Of a stretch of 57,836 nucleotides of DNA, positions 9,131 to 16,079 are shown one piece after another. The position numbers were made by a program, and so were the translations under genes. The number at the start of each line of letters is the position of its first letter. Within the stretch, counting starts at the first letter, position 1. Under the pieces are notes generated by a model. The model was not told the DNA's origin. It saw only the letters and a program-made list of their open reading frames with translations, and searched no databases. Origin of the DNA: CAZCEC01 sp964497615 (GTDB lineage: Bacteria; Chloroflexota; Anaerolineae; Anaerolineales; UBA6663); assembly GCA_964497615.1 (NCBI GenBank), contig CAZCEC010000038.1, forward strand, positions 1-57,836, read 5' to 3'.

Positions 9131-9973
9131 CTAGCCTTTGAGACCCGACAACGCGGCGCTGTCGAGGATGTAGCGCTGGGCGAAGAGGAAGACCACCATG
9201 AGCGGGACCGTGGTGAGCACGGCGGCGGCCATGATGGTGGGCCAGGGCTGGACGGCGCTGTTGATGTTATAGAGATTGGCAACGAACACTGGCAGGGTAT
9301 AGAGGTCCACCGTTTGGAGGTAGATGATGGGGCCGAGCAGGTTGTTCCAACTACCGACGAACAGGAAGGTAGCGGCGGTGGCGATGGGGGCCTTGCACAG
9401 GGGCAGGACGATGTGCCACCACACCTGTACGTGGCTGGCACCATCGAGGAAGGCTGACTCGTCCAACTCCTTTGGAATCTGCGCCATGGCTTGACGCAGG
9501 AGGAAGATCATGGCCGCGCCGCCCGCGAAGTAGCCGGGAATGATGATGGGATTGAAGGTGCCGATCCAGCCCAGGCGGTTGAACAGGACATACTGCGGCA
9601 CGATGAGGGCCTGGGCGGGGATGAGCAGGGTGGACAGCATCAGGAAGAAGACCAGGTTGCGGCCGGGCCACTCGATGCGGCTGAAGGCGTAGGCCACGGC
9701 CGCGATGGAGGCCAGGGTGCCGAGGAGGGCCAGCAAGGTGTAGAAGACCGTGTTGAAGTAAGTGCGCAGAAAGCGATAGTCGGCGAGGAGATTGGAATAG
9801 GCCTCGACGGTGGGGCTGCGAGGCGTCCAGACGATACCGGGGGCGTTGGCCTCGGCCAGGGTCTTGAAGGACGAGGAGATCATCCAGAACAAGGGGAAGC
9901 TCATCGCGACGGTGGCGCTGATAAGAAACACATACAGGAGCGTGCGGGTGAGGGCGGGGGCGAGAGTGCGCAT
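9131..9973 (-). CDS. sugar ABC transporter permease, MalG/ThuG type
   Basis: The 280-residue protein has six hydrophobic segments and the cytoplasmic EAA loop (IPKELDESAFLDGASHVQVW, about 185-204) that contacts the ATPase. It is the usual length for the second permease of CUT1-class importers. It lies 10 bases downstream of the MalF-type permease. No ATP-binding subunit is encoded in the locus, so the importer probably borrows a shared MsmK/MsmX-type ATPase encoded elsewhere. The substrate is inferred from the neighbours to be a GlcNAc-containing oligosaccharide. Confidence 0.92.
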   Translation of the reverse strand: MRTLAPALTRTLLYVFLISATVAMSFPLFWMISSSFKTLAEANAPGIVWTPRSPTVEAYSNLLADYRFLRTYFNTVFYTLLALLGTLASIAAVAYAFSRIEWPGRNLVFFLMLSTLLIPAQALIVPQYVLFNRLGWIGTFNPIIIPGYFAGGAAMIFLLRQAMAQIPKELDESAFLDGASHVQVWWHIVLPLCKAPIATAATFLFVGSWNNLLGPIIYLQTVDLYTLPVFVANLYNINSAVQPWPTIMAAAVLTTVPLMVVFLFAQRYILDSAALSGLKG

Positions 9974-9983
9974 GGGCGGCCTC

Positions 9984-11138
9984 CTAGTAAAGATCGTAGT
10001 TGACCCAGCGCTTCTGCATCCGGAACTGGATGGCGGTCACGCCCAGGATGAGGAGGAAGATGAGCCAGGAGATGGCCGAGCCATAGCCGATCTCGAAGTG
10101 GCTGAAGCTGGCCTGCCAGAGGTAATAGACCATCGAGATGGCGGACGAAACCAGGGGCTCGTTGTCGCGATAGAGGACGAAGATCGGCTCGAAAATTTGC
10201 AGGGAGGCGACGAGGCCGACCACGAGGTTATAGAAGACGTAGGGCGTGAGCAGAGGGAAGGTGACGGACCAGAAGCGCCGCCAGGGACCGGCGCCATCCA
10301 CCTCGGCGGCCTCGTGCAGTTCGCGGGGGATGCTCTTGAGGCCGGCGAGGAAGATCAGCATCATCGCACCACAGCCCCAGGCCATGAGCATGACGACCGA
10401 CATCTTGGACCACAGTGGGCTCTGCACCCACAGGGGCACACGGTTGGCGGCGGGGAAACCAGCCTCCCAGACGGCGGAGAGTAAGTTGAACTTGCCGCTG
10501 CCCAGGCCCAGGAAGAAGGCATTGACCAATTCCACGACAAAGATGCCGGCCCGGTTGAGCCAGCCGAAGGGAGGAAAGGCGGCGCTGAGGGCGCGGACAA
10601 GCTGGTTGATGATGCCGGTGCCGGTGTTGAGCATCAGGCGCCAGCACAGCAGCACGGCGGTGTTGAACCCGAGGATCACGGGCAGGTAAAAAGCCATGCG
10701 GAACACGCGCTCGCCGTGCGTGTTTTGGTTGAGGAGCACGGCCAGAAAAAGCGCCGCGCCGAGCTGAATCGGCAGACCAATGGCGGTAAGGAAGAGCGTA
10801 TTGACGATCGAAGCGCGAAAGCCGCTGTCGCGGAGGATGAGGCGGGCGTAGTTGTCCAGCCCGACCAGGGCGGGCGCCTCGGCGGCGGTGACGCGATAGT
10901 CGGTAAAGCTCCAGTAGAGGGAGAACGCCATCGGCCCAAGCACGAAGATGATGAAGCCCAGAATCCATGGTGCGGCGAAGAGATAGCCGCCGTAGGTGTT
11001 GTTCTGCTGGAGGCGGGTGGCGCCGGCCAGCCGGGCGGCAAAACGTGCCGTCCGCGCCAGGCCCAAGCTGAACAGGAGGATGAGCAGCACGGCGGCCGCG
11101 GCGACCAGCAGGACATTGAGGTATGGATTGGCGGGCAT
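9984..11138 (-). CDS. sugar ABC transporter permease, MalF/UgpA type, with extended loop
   Basis: The 384-residue protein is longer than the usual 290-310 residues of this family. Extra length comes from an additional N-terminal membrane segment (NVLLVAAAAVLLILLFSLGL) and an insertion between membrane segments near residues 180-235 (rich in Phe, Leu and Gly). The EAA loop is present (IPRELHEAAEVDGAGPWRRF near 275-294). A hydrophobic anchor plus the binding-protein-facing insertion may adapt it to its substrate. It is separated from the binding-protein gene by a 75-base spacer that carries a strong hairpin. Confidence 0.92.
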   Translation of the reverse strand: MPANPYLNVLLVAAAAVLLILLFSLGLARTARFAARLAGATRLQQNNTYGGYLFAAPWILGFIIFVLGPMAFSLYWSFTDYRVTAAEAPALVGLDNYARLILRDSGFRASIVNTLFLTAIGLPIQLGAALFLAVLLNQNTHGERVFRMAFYLPVILGFNTAVLLCWRLMLNTGTGIINQLVRALSAAFPPFGWLNRAGIFVVELVNAFFLGLGSGKFNLLSAVWEAGFPAANRVPLWVQSPLWSKMSVVMLMAWGCGAMMLIFLAGLKSIPRELHEAAEVDGAGPWRRFWSVTFPLLTPYVFYNLVVGLVASLQIFEPIFVLYRDNEPLVSSAISMVYYLWQASFSHFEIGYGSAISWLIFLLILGVTAIQFRMQKRWVNYDLY

Positions 11139-11153
11139 GGGCGGCCTGGGGAG

Positions 11154-11190
11154 GCGCGCTCCCCGGCGCGGCAGGCGCCGGGGAGCGCGC
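11154..11190 (-). other. perfect 16-bp intercistronic hairpin between binding protein and permease
   Basis: GCGCGCTCCCCGGCGC (11154-11169) pairs perfectly with 11175-11190 around a 5-base loop. No T-tract follows on the minus strand, so it is not a classical terminator. In such operons a stable hairpin after the binding-protein gene commonly protects that part of the mRNA and raises binding protein over permease; I infer that role here. Confidence 0.8.
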
Positions 11191-11213
11191 GGCAGTGCGG
11201 GCGGGCGGCCCGC

Positions 11214-12560
11214 TTAGTCGAGCGCTTCAGAGTACTGTGACTGGATCGTGGCAACCACGTCGACGGGGGTAAGCTCCTCGGTGATGAGCTTGCCCAGCGC
11301 GTCCTGCATGATGGTCGAGAGTATAGCCGACTCTTCGATGCCGGCGAAGCCCACGCCGTATTCGGCGGCCAGCTCGGCCTCACGCTTGAGCTGCTCGGAC
11401 TCGACGACGTAGCCGAACTGCGCGTCATTGCGGGCCGGGATCAGGCCCATGGTCTCGTTCCACTTGTTGTTGGCTTCGCGGCTGAAGGCCAGCTTGAGCC
11501 ACTCAGCGGCGAGTTCCCTGTTGGGGCTGTACTCAGGGACGGCCAGCCAATCGTTGAAGGCCAGCACCACCGGCCGGCTGTTGGGGAAGTTGGCCGGGTC
11601 GCCGTAGAATGGCTCGATGCTGGTATTCTCCCACACCGGGCGGTCGAAGGCGGGGGCCGCCCAGCCGGAGTGCGCCAGGCAGACCGCGCCATTGTTCGCG
11701 CCGGTCTCGTCGTTGACGTCAATGACCGAACCCTGGCCGGTGGGCAGGGAGCCGACTGCGTCCAGTGCGGAGCCGTACGTGGCCTGGCGCATGTCCAGCA
11801 GGAACTGGGTGGCGGCCAGGGCCTCGGGCGAGTCGAAGTTCGGTGCGCCGTCAGCCTTGTACAGCTCGCCGCCGAGCGAGTAGAACACCAACAGCCACCA
11901 TTGCCAGTCGGCCATGGAGCCGGCATCCACCGGCACCAAAGCCTGCTGGGTGAGCGAGTTGGTGGCGGGATCAATGATGGTGTTCTCCTGGGCGAAGGAG
12001 ACCCAGTCGGCGAAGTTCTGCGGCGGCAGGGTGCCCTGCGCGAGGTCGGTGCGGCAGAAGACGTAGCGCGGCGCGGTGAAGATGGGCAGGCCGCGCAGCT
12101 TGCCGTCGTATTTGGCGTTCTCGATGGCGGGGCCAAAGTTGGCGACATCGGGCCAGGCCGCTTCGCCAAGGTAAGGCTCCATATCGGCCAGGCTCTGGCC
12201 GTACAGGGTGTTCATTTCAGAGCCAAGGTTGATGATGTCGGGTCCATCCCCAGCGGCGAAGAAGCCGCTGAAGGTGGTGTCCCAGCCGCTCCAGCTACCC
12301 TCAGTGATCTCGACAGTGACGCCGGGATGCGCGGCTTCGAAGGCGGGGTTGATCTCGCTGTTGAGCCAGGCAATGGTATCGGCAGTGTAGTCGAGCAGGT
12401 AGATGCGCAGGGTGACGGCTTCGGGCGCGGTAGTGGCGGCGGGGGCTTGGGTGTTGGCCGGCGCCTGGGTGGGAGCCGGCGCCTGGGTGGTGGCGGCAGG
12501 CGTGCAGGCCCCCAACACGAGGCTCAAGAGGACTAACAGGTAAAACGCTGATTTGCGCAT
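11214..12560 (-). CDS. sugar ABC transporter substrate-binding lipoprotein, family 1
   Basis: The 448-residue precursor has a lipoprotein signal with lipobox LVLGAC at about 15-20, then a tether rich in Ala, Pro, Thr and Gln (residues 21-47), then a complete family-1 binding-protein fold (LRIYLLDYTADTIAWLNSE, GDGPDIINLGSEMNTLY, LAFNDWLAVPEYSPN). It delivers sugar to the two permeases downstream. GGGAGGAG lies about 12 bases upstream of the ATG. The 88 bases upstream, up to the small gene ending at 12649, hold no clear promoter, so both genes may share a transcript. Confidence 0.93.
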   Translation of the reverse strand: MRKSAFYLLVLLSLVLGACTPAATTQAPAPTQAPANTQAPAATTAPEAVTLRIYLLDYTADTIAWLNSEINPAFEAAHPGVTVEITEGSWSGWDTTFSGFFAAGDGPDIINLGSEMNTLYGQSLADMEPYLGEAAWPDVANFGPAIENAKYDGKLRGLPIFTAPRYVFCRTDLAQGTLPPQNFADWVSFAQENTIIDPATNSLTQQALVPVDAGSMADWQWWLLVFYSLGGELYKADGAPNFDSPEALAATQFLLDMRQATYGSALDAVGSLPTGQGSVIDVNDETGANNGAVCLAHSGWAAPAFDRPVWENTSIEPFYGDPANFPNSRPVVLAFNDWLAVPEYSPNRELAAEWLKLAFSREANNKWNETMGLIPARNDAQFGYVVESEQLKREAELAAEYGVGFAGIEESAILSTIMQDALGKLITEELTPVDVVATIQSQYSEALD

Positions 12561-12648
12561 GGAGTCTCTCCTCCCAAATAGAACCGTATCAGGCGAAAGC
12601 GAGGGCGGCGGACAGTGGGCTGTTTCGGGGCGGACACCTTCCTTTCAG

Positions 12649-12879
12649 TCAGGGGTGATCGGCCGCAGGCGAGGCGGCGGTGAGGCCGGCCAGCTCCCCT
12701 TGGAGCCAGTCGGTGAGGGCAGCGAGGCTGGCAAAGCCATGCCGATGAGCGGTCTGCGGGTCTTCCAGGCTGAAGCGCCAGACTGGGGCAGTGCGCGGCT
12801 CGCCGCGCTCCTCCCAGAATCGCAGGAGGTAAGAGCGATAGACAGGCGGACGGTCGAGGGCGCTGGGCTCAGCAGGCAT
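12649..12879 (-). CDS. small conserved-type hypothetical protein
   Basis: The 76-residue product starts at MPAEPSALDRP; 28 further upstream residues are open in frame but lie in the promoter region. It contains YRSYLLRFWEER and VWRFSLEDPQTAHRHGFASL, a pattern I recall from small uncharacterised Chloroflexota proteins. No membrane segment or signal is visible. It is the first gene of the leftward amino-sugar unit, divergent from the kinase. Function is unknown. Confidence 0.65.
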   Translation of the reverse strand: MPAEPSALDRPPVYRSYLLRFWEERGEPRTAPVWRFSLEDPQTAHRHGFASLAALTDWLQGELAGLTAASPAADHP

Positions 12880-12910
12880 GGTGGTGTGGTCCGACGACAA
12901 TGACAGCCTG

Positions 12911-12916
12911 ATTATG
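12911..12916 (-). promoter_or_regulatory. candidate -10 box for the leftward amino-sugar unit
   Basis: CATAAT on the minus strand lies 31 bases upstream of the small gene. No good -35 element was found at the right spacing. It overlaps the divergent promoter zone shared with the kinase. Confidence 0.35.
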
Positions 12917-12935
12917 CCCAAAGAACGTCCAGAGA

Positions 12936-12964
12936 TCGACCACGCATCGTCTATCAGGTACAAT
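12936..12964 (+). promoter_or_regulatory. sigma-70 promoter of the GlcNAc kinase gene
   Basis: TCGACC (12936-12941), a 17-base spacer and TACAAT (12959-12964) form a good promoter pair. It lies 41 bases upstream of the kinase ATG and is back to back with the leftward promoter, so one regulator could control both. Confidence 0.6.
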
Positions 12965-13005
12965 CCGAGCGAGCCATCGCGACGGAAGGAAAGCAGACAA
13001 GTAGC

Positions 13006-13944
13006 ATGTCCGATATCTTATTACTCGGCGTTGATGGTGGGGGGACAAAGACAACGGCATTGGTGGCGGACGCCAGTGGCCGGGTGTTGGGGCGAGGGAT
13101 GGCGCGGGGATCGAACGCCAAGTCCGCTGGGGAGGCGGCCGCGCAGGAAGCCGTGTGGGGGGCGATTGAGCAGGCGTATGTGAACGCGGGATTGAGGTTC
13201 CGGCCGCCGCGGTCCGCCTGCCTGGGGCTGGCGGGCGTGGACACGGCCGCCGATGCGACAAAATGGGCCCCGTGGGCGGCGCAGGTTCTGCCGGGCGCGC
13301 AAGTGCGGATCGTGAATGACATCGAGCTGGTGCTGAGAGCTGGGACGCCTGAGGGTTGGGGCGTGGCCGTCATTGCGGGGACCGGGGCGATTGCGCTCGG
13401 CCGCGCCAGTGATGGGCGGACGGCACGGGTGGGCGGCTGGGGCTGGCTGTTGGGAGACGAGGGCAGCGGGTTCTGGATCGGGCTGCGGGCGCTGCAAGCG
13501 GTGGCACGAGCCGATGATGGCCGCGGGCCGCGGACGGTGCTGACGGAGGCGGTGCTGGCGCGGTGGGGGTTGTCCGCGCCCGAGGGGCTGATGGAGGCGG
13601 CCTACCGCACGCCATTCCCGCGGGCGGAGGTTGCGGCGCTGGCCGGGGTGGTTGAGGCGGCGGCGGGCGAGGGGGATGCGACGGCGCAAGGCATCGTGCG
13701 CGAGGCGGGGCAGGAGTTGGCGCTGGCGGCGGCGGCCGTGGCCCGGCGGCTGGGGCTGGAAGGGTCTGTGCCGGGCGCGCTGGCGGGCGGGGTGCTGGTG
13801 CAGGGGCGCGCGGTGCGCGAGGCGATGCTAGCCGCAGTGATTGACAGAGGGCTGGTATTCGAGCCGGTTCAGTTAGTGGATGAGCCGGCAAAAGGGGCGG
13901 TGGTGATTGCAGAGGGGCTCGCGGGAAGACAAGAAAACCCCTGA
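13006..13944 (+). CDS. BadF/BadG-family N-acetylglucosamine kinase
   Basis: The 312-residue protein is an ASKHA-fold kinase. The phosphate-1 motif is GVDGGGTKTTALV (8-20), VNDIELVLRAG lies near 105, and AGTGAIALGR with GWGWLLGDEGSGFWIG (about 124-160) gives the phosphate-2 and sugar-binding region typical of GlcNAc kinases. LAGGVLVQG near 265 closes the adenosine site. It would phosphorylate imported or NagZ-released GlcNAc to GlcNAc-6-P for NagA. It is divergent from the uptake operon, 126 bases away from the small gene. Glucosamine kinase is the main alternative. Confidence 0.87.
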   Translation: MSDILLLGVDGGGTKTTALVADASGRVLGRGMARGSNAKSAGEAAAQEAVWGAIEQAYVNAGLRFRPPRSACLGLAGVDTAADATKWAPWAAQVLPGAQVRIVNDIELVLRAGTPEGWGVAVIAGTGAIALGRASDGRTARVGGWGWLLGDEGSGFWIGLRALQAVARADDGRGPRTVLTEAVLARWGLSAPEGLMEAAYRTPFPRAEVAALAGVVEAAAGEGDATAQGIVREAGQELALAAAAVARRLGLEGSVPGALAGGVLVQGRAVREAMLAAVIDRGLVFEPVQLVDEPAKGAVVIAEGLAGRQENP

Positions 13945-13959
13945 GGGCTCAGGGGTTTT
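13934..13959 (+). terminator. intrinsic terminator overlapping the kinase stop codon
   Basis: AAAACCCCTGA pairs with TCAGGGGTTTT around a four-base loop. The kinase stop codon lies inside the left arm. The flanking A and T runs make it palindromic, so it can also stop minus-strand transcription from tRNA-His. Confidence 0.85.
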
Positions 13960-13990
13960 GGGCGCGCGCTGCGCCGGGTGGCAGTGTTTG

Positions 13991-14063
13991 GGTGCCTGAC
14001 GGGGGTTGAACCCGCAACGTCTGGATCCACAGTCCAGTGCTCTGCCATTGAGCTACAGGCACC
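13991..14063 (-). tRNA. tRNA-His (anticodon GTG)
   Basis: The minus strand folds as a full cloverleaf: acceptor GTGCCTG with CAGGCAC, anticodon stem CTGGA/TCCAG around CTGTGGA, and T-arm GCGGGTTCAACCCCCGT. The base before the acceptor is G, which serves as the G-1 identity element, opposite C73. The 3' CCA is not encoded. Histidine is also the theme of the hisS attenuator 4.8 kb away. Confidence 0.97.
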
Positions 14064-14117
14064 ATGCAAGAAGGCCGCCAGTCATTGGATGACCAACCAA
14101 CGACGGGCGCGGCGACA

Positions 14118-14146
14118 ATTCTATCATGGCCGGTCCGGGCAGGCAA
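14118..14146 (-). promoter_or_regulatory. promoter of tRNA-His
   Basis: TTGCCT (14141-14146), 17 bases, then TAGAAT (14118-14123) with a preceding TGA that makes an extended -10. It would start transcription about 48 bases before the mature tRNA. Confidence 0.55.
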
Positions 14147-14296
14147 GGGAAACCGGCCTGGAATTGCCCCATTCCCCTGATCGCGGCGACAACTGATGGT
14201 AGGAAATGCCCCCTAGCCGGCGTAACCTTTCGCGCTGGCCCGCGACTATAGGTACATAGGCGATGGTTCAACCACAAGTGGAGCGAAGGAGATGTG

Positions 14297-15457
14297 ATGT
14301 TCAAAGCAACTGGCCGGACACGTTTGGCAGTTCTTACGACGATTGCCCTCGCGGCGCTGTTGGCGGCATGCACGCCCGGAGCGCTGCAACCCACAGAGGC
14401 GCCGAATGGCGCGCTTGCGGGCGCCAGCCCGGCTGCGGGCCAGGTGGCGCTCGTGGCTGAACTACAGGCGGTGGACGCCCAGACCGTGCGGGTGGGCGGA
14501 GCGACATTGCAGATTGACAGCGCCACGCAGATGGAGACGGGCCTCAAGGTGAGCCAGGTGGTGCGCGCGGTGGCAGCGGCGGGCGACGATGGCCTGACGG
14601 CAGTGGGCATTACGTCGGACACGGGCGTGGCGGACGTTGACTCGTTCGAAGTGATCGGGCTGGTCGAGAGCCAGTCGGCGGATGAGTGGGTCATCAGCGG
14701 CCAAGCGGTGGCTGTGACGACGGGCACTGAGATCAAGGGCGCTCCGGTGGTCGGTTCGCGGGTGAAGGCTGAGGGCCGCATTGAAGCGGAAGGGCGGTGG
14801 GTGGCCCGCGAGATCGAGCGCCGGGATGCGGCGGCTGGCACCCCCGGCACACCGGGCGCTACGCCGGCAACTGGGAATGAGTTCGAGTTCTTTGGAGTGG
14901 TGACGGCGATTGACGACGAGACGTGGACTATCGGCGACCGCACCGTGCGTGTGACGGCGCAGACCGAGGTGAAGGCTGGCGCGGGGCTGAACGTGCACGT
15001 GAAAGTGCATGCCTTGCCGCAAGCCGACGGCTCACTGCTGGCGCGCGAGATCGAGCCGGAGGCTGCGGCCGCGGGCACCCAGACTCCCCCTGGCGGGGAT
15101 GAGACCGAATTCACCGGCGTGTTGAGTGCGATCTCGGGAGACCTGTGGACCATCGGCGCCACGGTGGTGCGGGTGACGGCCGCGACCGAGATTAAGGACG
15201 CCATTCAGGCCGGCGACCTGGTCAAAGTGCATGCGAGTCTGGGCGCCGACGGGGTGCTGGCGGCACGGGAGATGGAGTTGGCGGACGGCGACGACGGCGA
15301 CGACAACGGTGGCGATGACGACAATAGTGGCCCCGGCAACGACGATGATGGGGATGACGACAACAGCGGCCCCGCTAACGATGATGACGACAACAGCGGC
15401 CATGGCGGCGACGATGACGGGGGCGATGACAATGGCGGCCACGGTCGAGACGATTAG
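14297..15457 (+). CDS. DUF5666-repeat lipoprotein with acidic Asp/Gly/Asn tail
   Basis: The 386-residue precursor starts at the ATG at 14297, after AAGGAG; a GTG sits one codon earlier. The lipobox is LLAAC at about residues 21-25. Several DUF5666-type beta units follow, with the repeated pattern 'tgvv.ai....w.i.g..v.v...Tei': residues about 50-108, 117-172, 195-250 and 268-325. The last 55 residues are almost only Asp, Gly, Asn and Ser (repeats of the type DDDNSGPGNDDDG), suggesting cation binding or a disordered spacer. The tail resembles that of the anti-sigma-like protein at 16072, so the two are probably functionally linked. Function is unknown. Confidence 0.82.
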   Translation: MFKATGRTRLAVLTTIALAALLAACTPGALQPTEAPNGALAGASPAAGQVALVAELQAVDAQTVRVGGATLQIDSATQMETGLKVSQVVRAVAAAGDDGLTAVGITSDTGVADVDSFEVIGLVESQSADEWVISGQAVAVTTGTEIKGAPVVGSRVKAEGRIEAEGRWVAREIERRDAAAGTPGTPGATPATGNEFEFFGVVTAIDDETWTIGDRTVRVTAQTEVKAGAGLNVHVKVHALPQADGSLLAREIEPEAAAAGTQTPPGGDETEFTGVLSAISGDLWTIGATVVRVTAATEIKDAIQAGDLVKVHASLGADGVLAAREMELADGDDGDDNGGDDDNSGPGNDDDGDDDNSGPANDDDDNSGHGGDDDGGDDNGGHGRDD

Positions 15458-15490
15458 GAGGCCTGGATAGGCTGGGAGGATGCGCGCCGG

Positions 15491-15499
15491 TGATATACT
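15491..15499 (+). promoter_or_regulatory. extended -10 promoter of the sigma factor gene
   Basis: TGATATACT is a TGn plus TATACT element. It lies downstream of an in-frame ATG at 15480, which argues that the true sigma start is the later GTG at 15543. Confidence 0.55.
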
Positions 15500-15542
15500 C
15501 GAGGCGAAGACTGCCCCGAAGATCCTAAGGCCAAGCGCTCCT

Positions 15543-16079
15543 GTGAACGACGAAGCCGCCCTCTTGGCCAGGGCCCGCGAGCTAGATGCGCGGGCCCTGG
15601 CAGAGATTCACGATCGGTACTATCCCGAGCTGTATCGTTATGCCGCCTTGCGCACCGATGATCAGGCGGCGGCGCAGGATATCGCCAGCGAGGTGTTTGT
15701 GAGGCTGTTGGATGTGCTGCATGCGGGCCGGGCCCCGCGCACGACGCTGCGAGGGTGGCTGTTTGGCGTTGCCGCGCACCTGGTCGCCGATCACTTTCGC
15801 CGCCGGCCCATGGGCCCGCTGGCGGATACGCTGCCAGCCGCAAACGCGCCTGCGGCCGAGGCTGAGGAGAACCTCCGGCGGCGGGCAGTCAACGCGGCGC
15901 TGCGCCGGTTGACGCCCGAGCAGCAGCATGTGCTGGCGCTGCGTTTTGGCGAGGAGACCTCGCTTGAGGAGACGGCCGCCGCACTCGGAAAATCTGTGAA
16001 CGCGACGAAGCAATTGCAGTGGAGGGCCGTGGAGTCGTTGCGCCGTTTGTTGGCCGTGGAGGAAACGGGCCATGCCTGA
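15543..16079 (+). CDS. ECF-type RNA polymerase sigma factor
   Basis: The 178-residue protein starts at a GTG coding for MNDEAALLARAREL; 21 more residues are open upstream but would cross the extended -10 element. Region 2 is ALAEIHDRYYPELYRYAALRTDD with QDIASEVFVRLL (about 18-55), and region 4 is LTPEQQHVLALRFGEETSLEETAAALGKS (about 122-150) with the helix-turn-helix recognition helix. The stop overlaps the next gene by 8 bases (ATGCCTGA), so the sigma factor and its predicted regulator are translationally coupled. The likely stimulus is at the cell envelope, since both neighbours are exported or membrane-bound. Confidence 0.93.
   Translation: MNDEAALLARARELDARALAEIHDRYYPELYRYAALRTDDQAAAQDIASEVFVRLLDVLHAGRAPRTTLRGWLFGVAAHLVADHFRRRPMGPLADTLPAANAPAAEAEENLRRRAVNAALRRLTPEQQHVLALRFGEETSLEETAAALGKSVNATKQLQWRAVESLRRLLAVEETGHA

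Noticed and set aside
13934..13959. Operator palindrome for the amino-sugar locus
   Set aside because: The A and T runs flanking the GC stem and its place at the end of the kinase gene fit an intrinsic terminator better.
14053..15204. 383-codon minus-strand frame opposite the DUF5666 lipoprotein, reaching into tRNA-His
   Set aside because: It overlaps a tRNA gene, is Ser/Thr/Pro-rich and lacks a ribosome site; the plus-strand lipoprotein is convincing.
15280..15457. Low-complexity GAC/GAT-rich tract as a DNA satellite or assembly slip
   Set aside because: The frame stays open and encodes an acidic Asp/Gly/Asn tail similar to that in the neighbouring protein, so a coding role is more likely.
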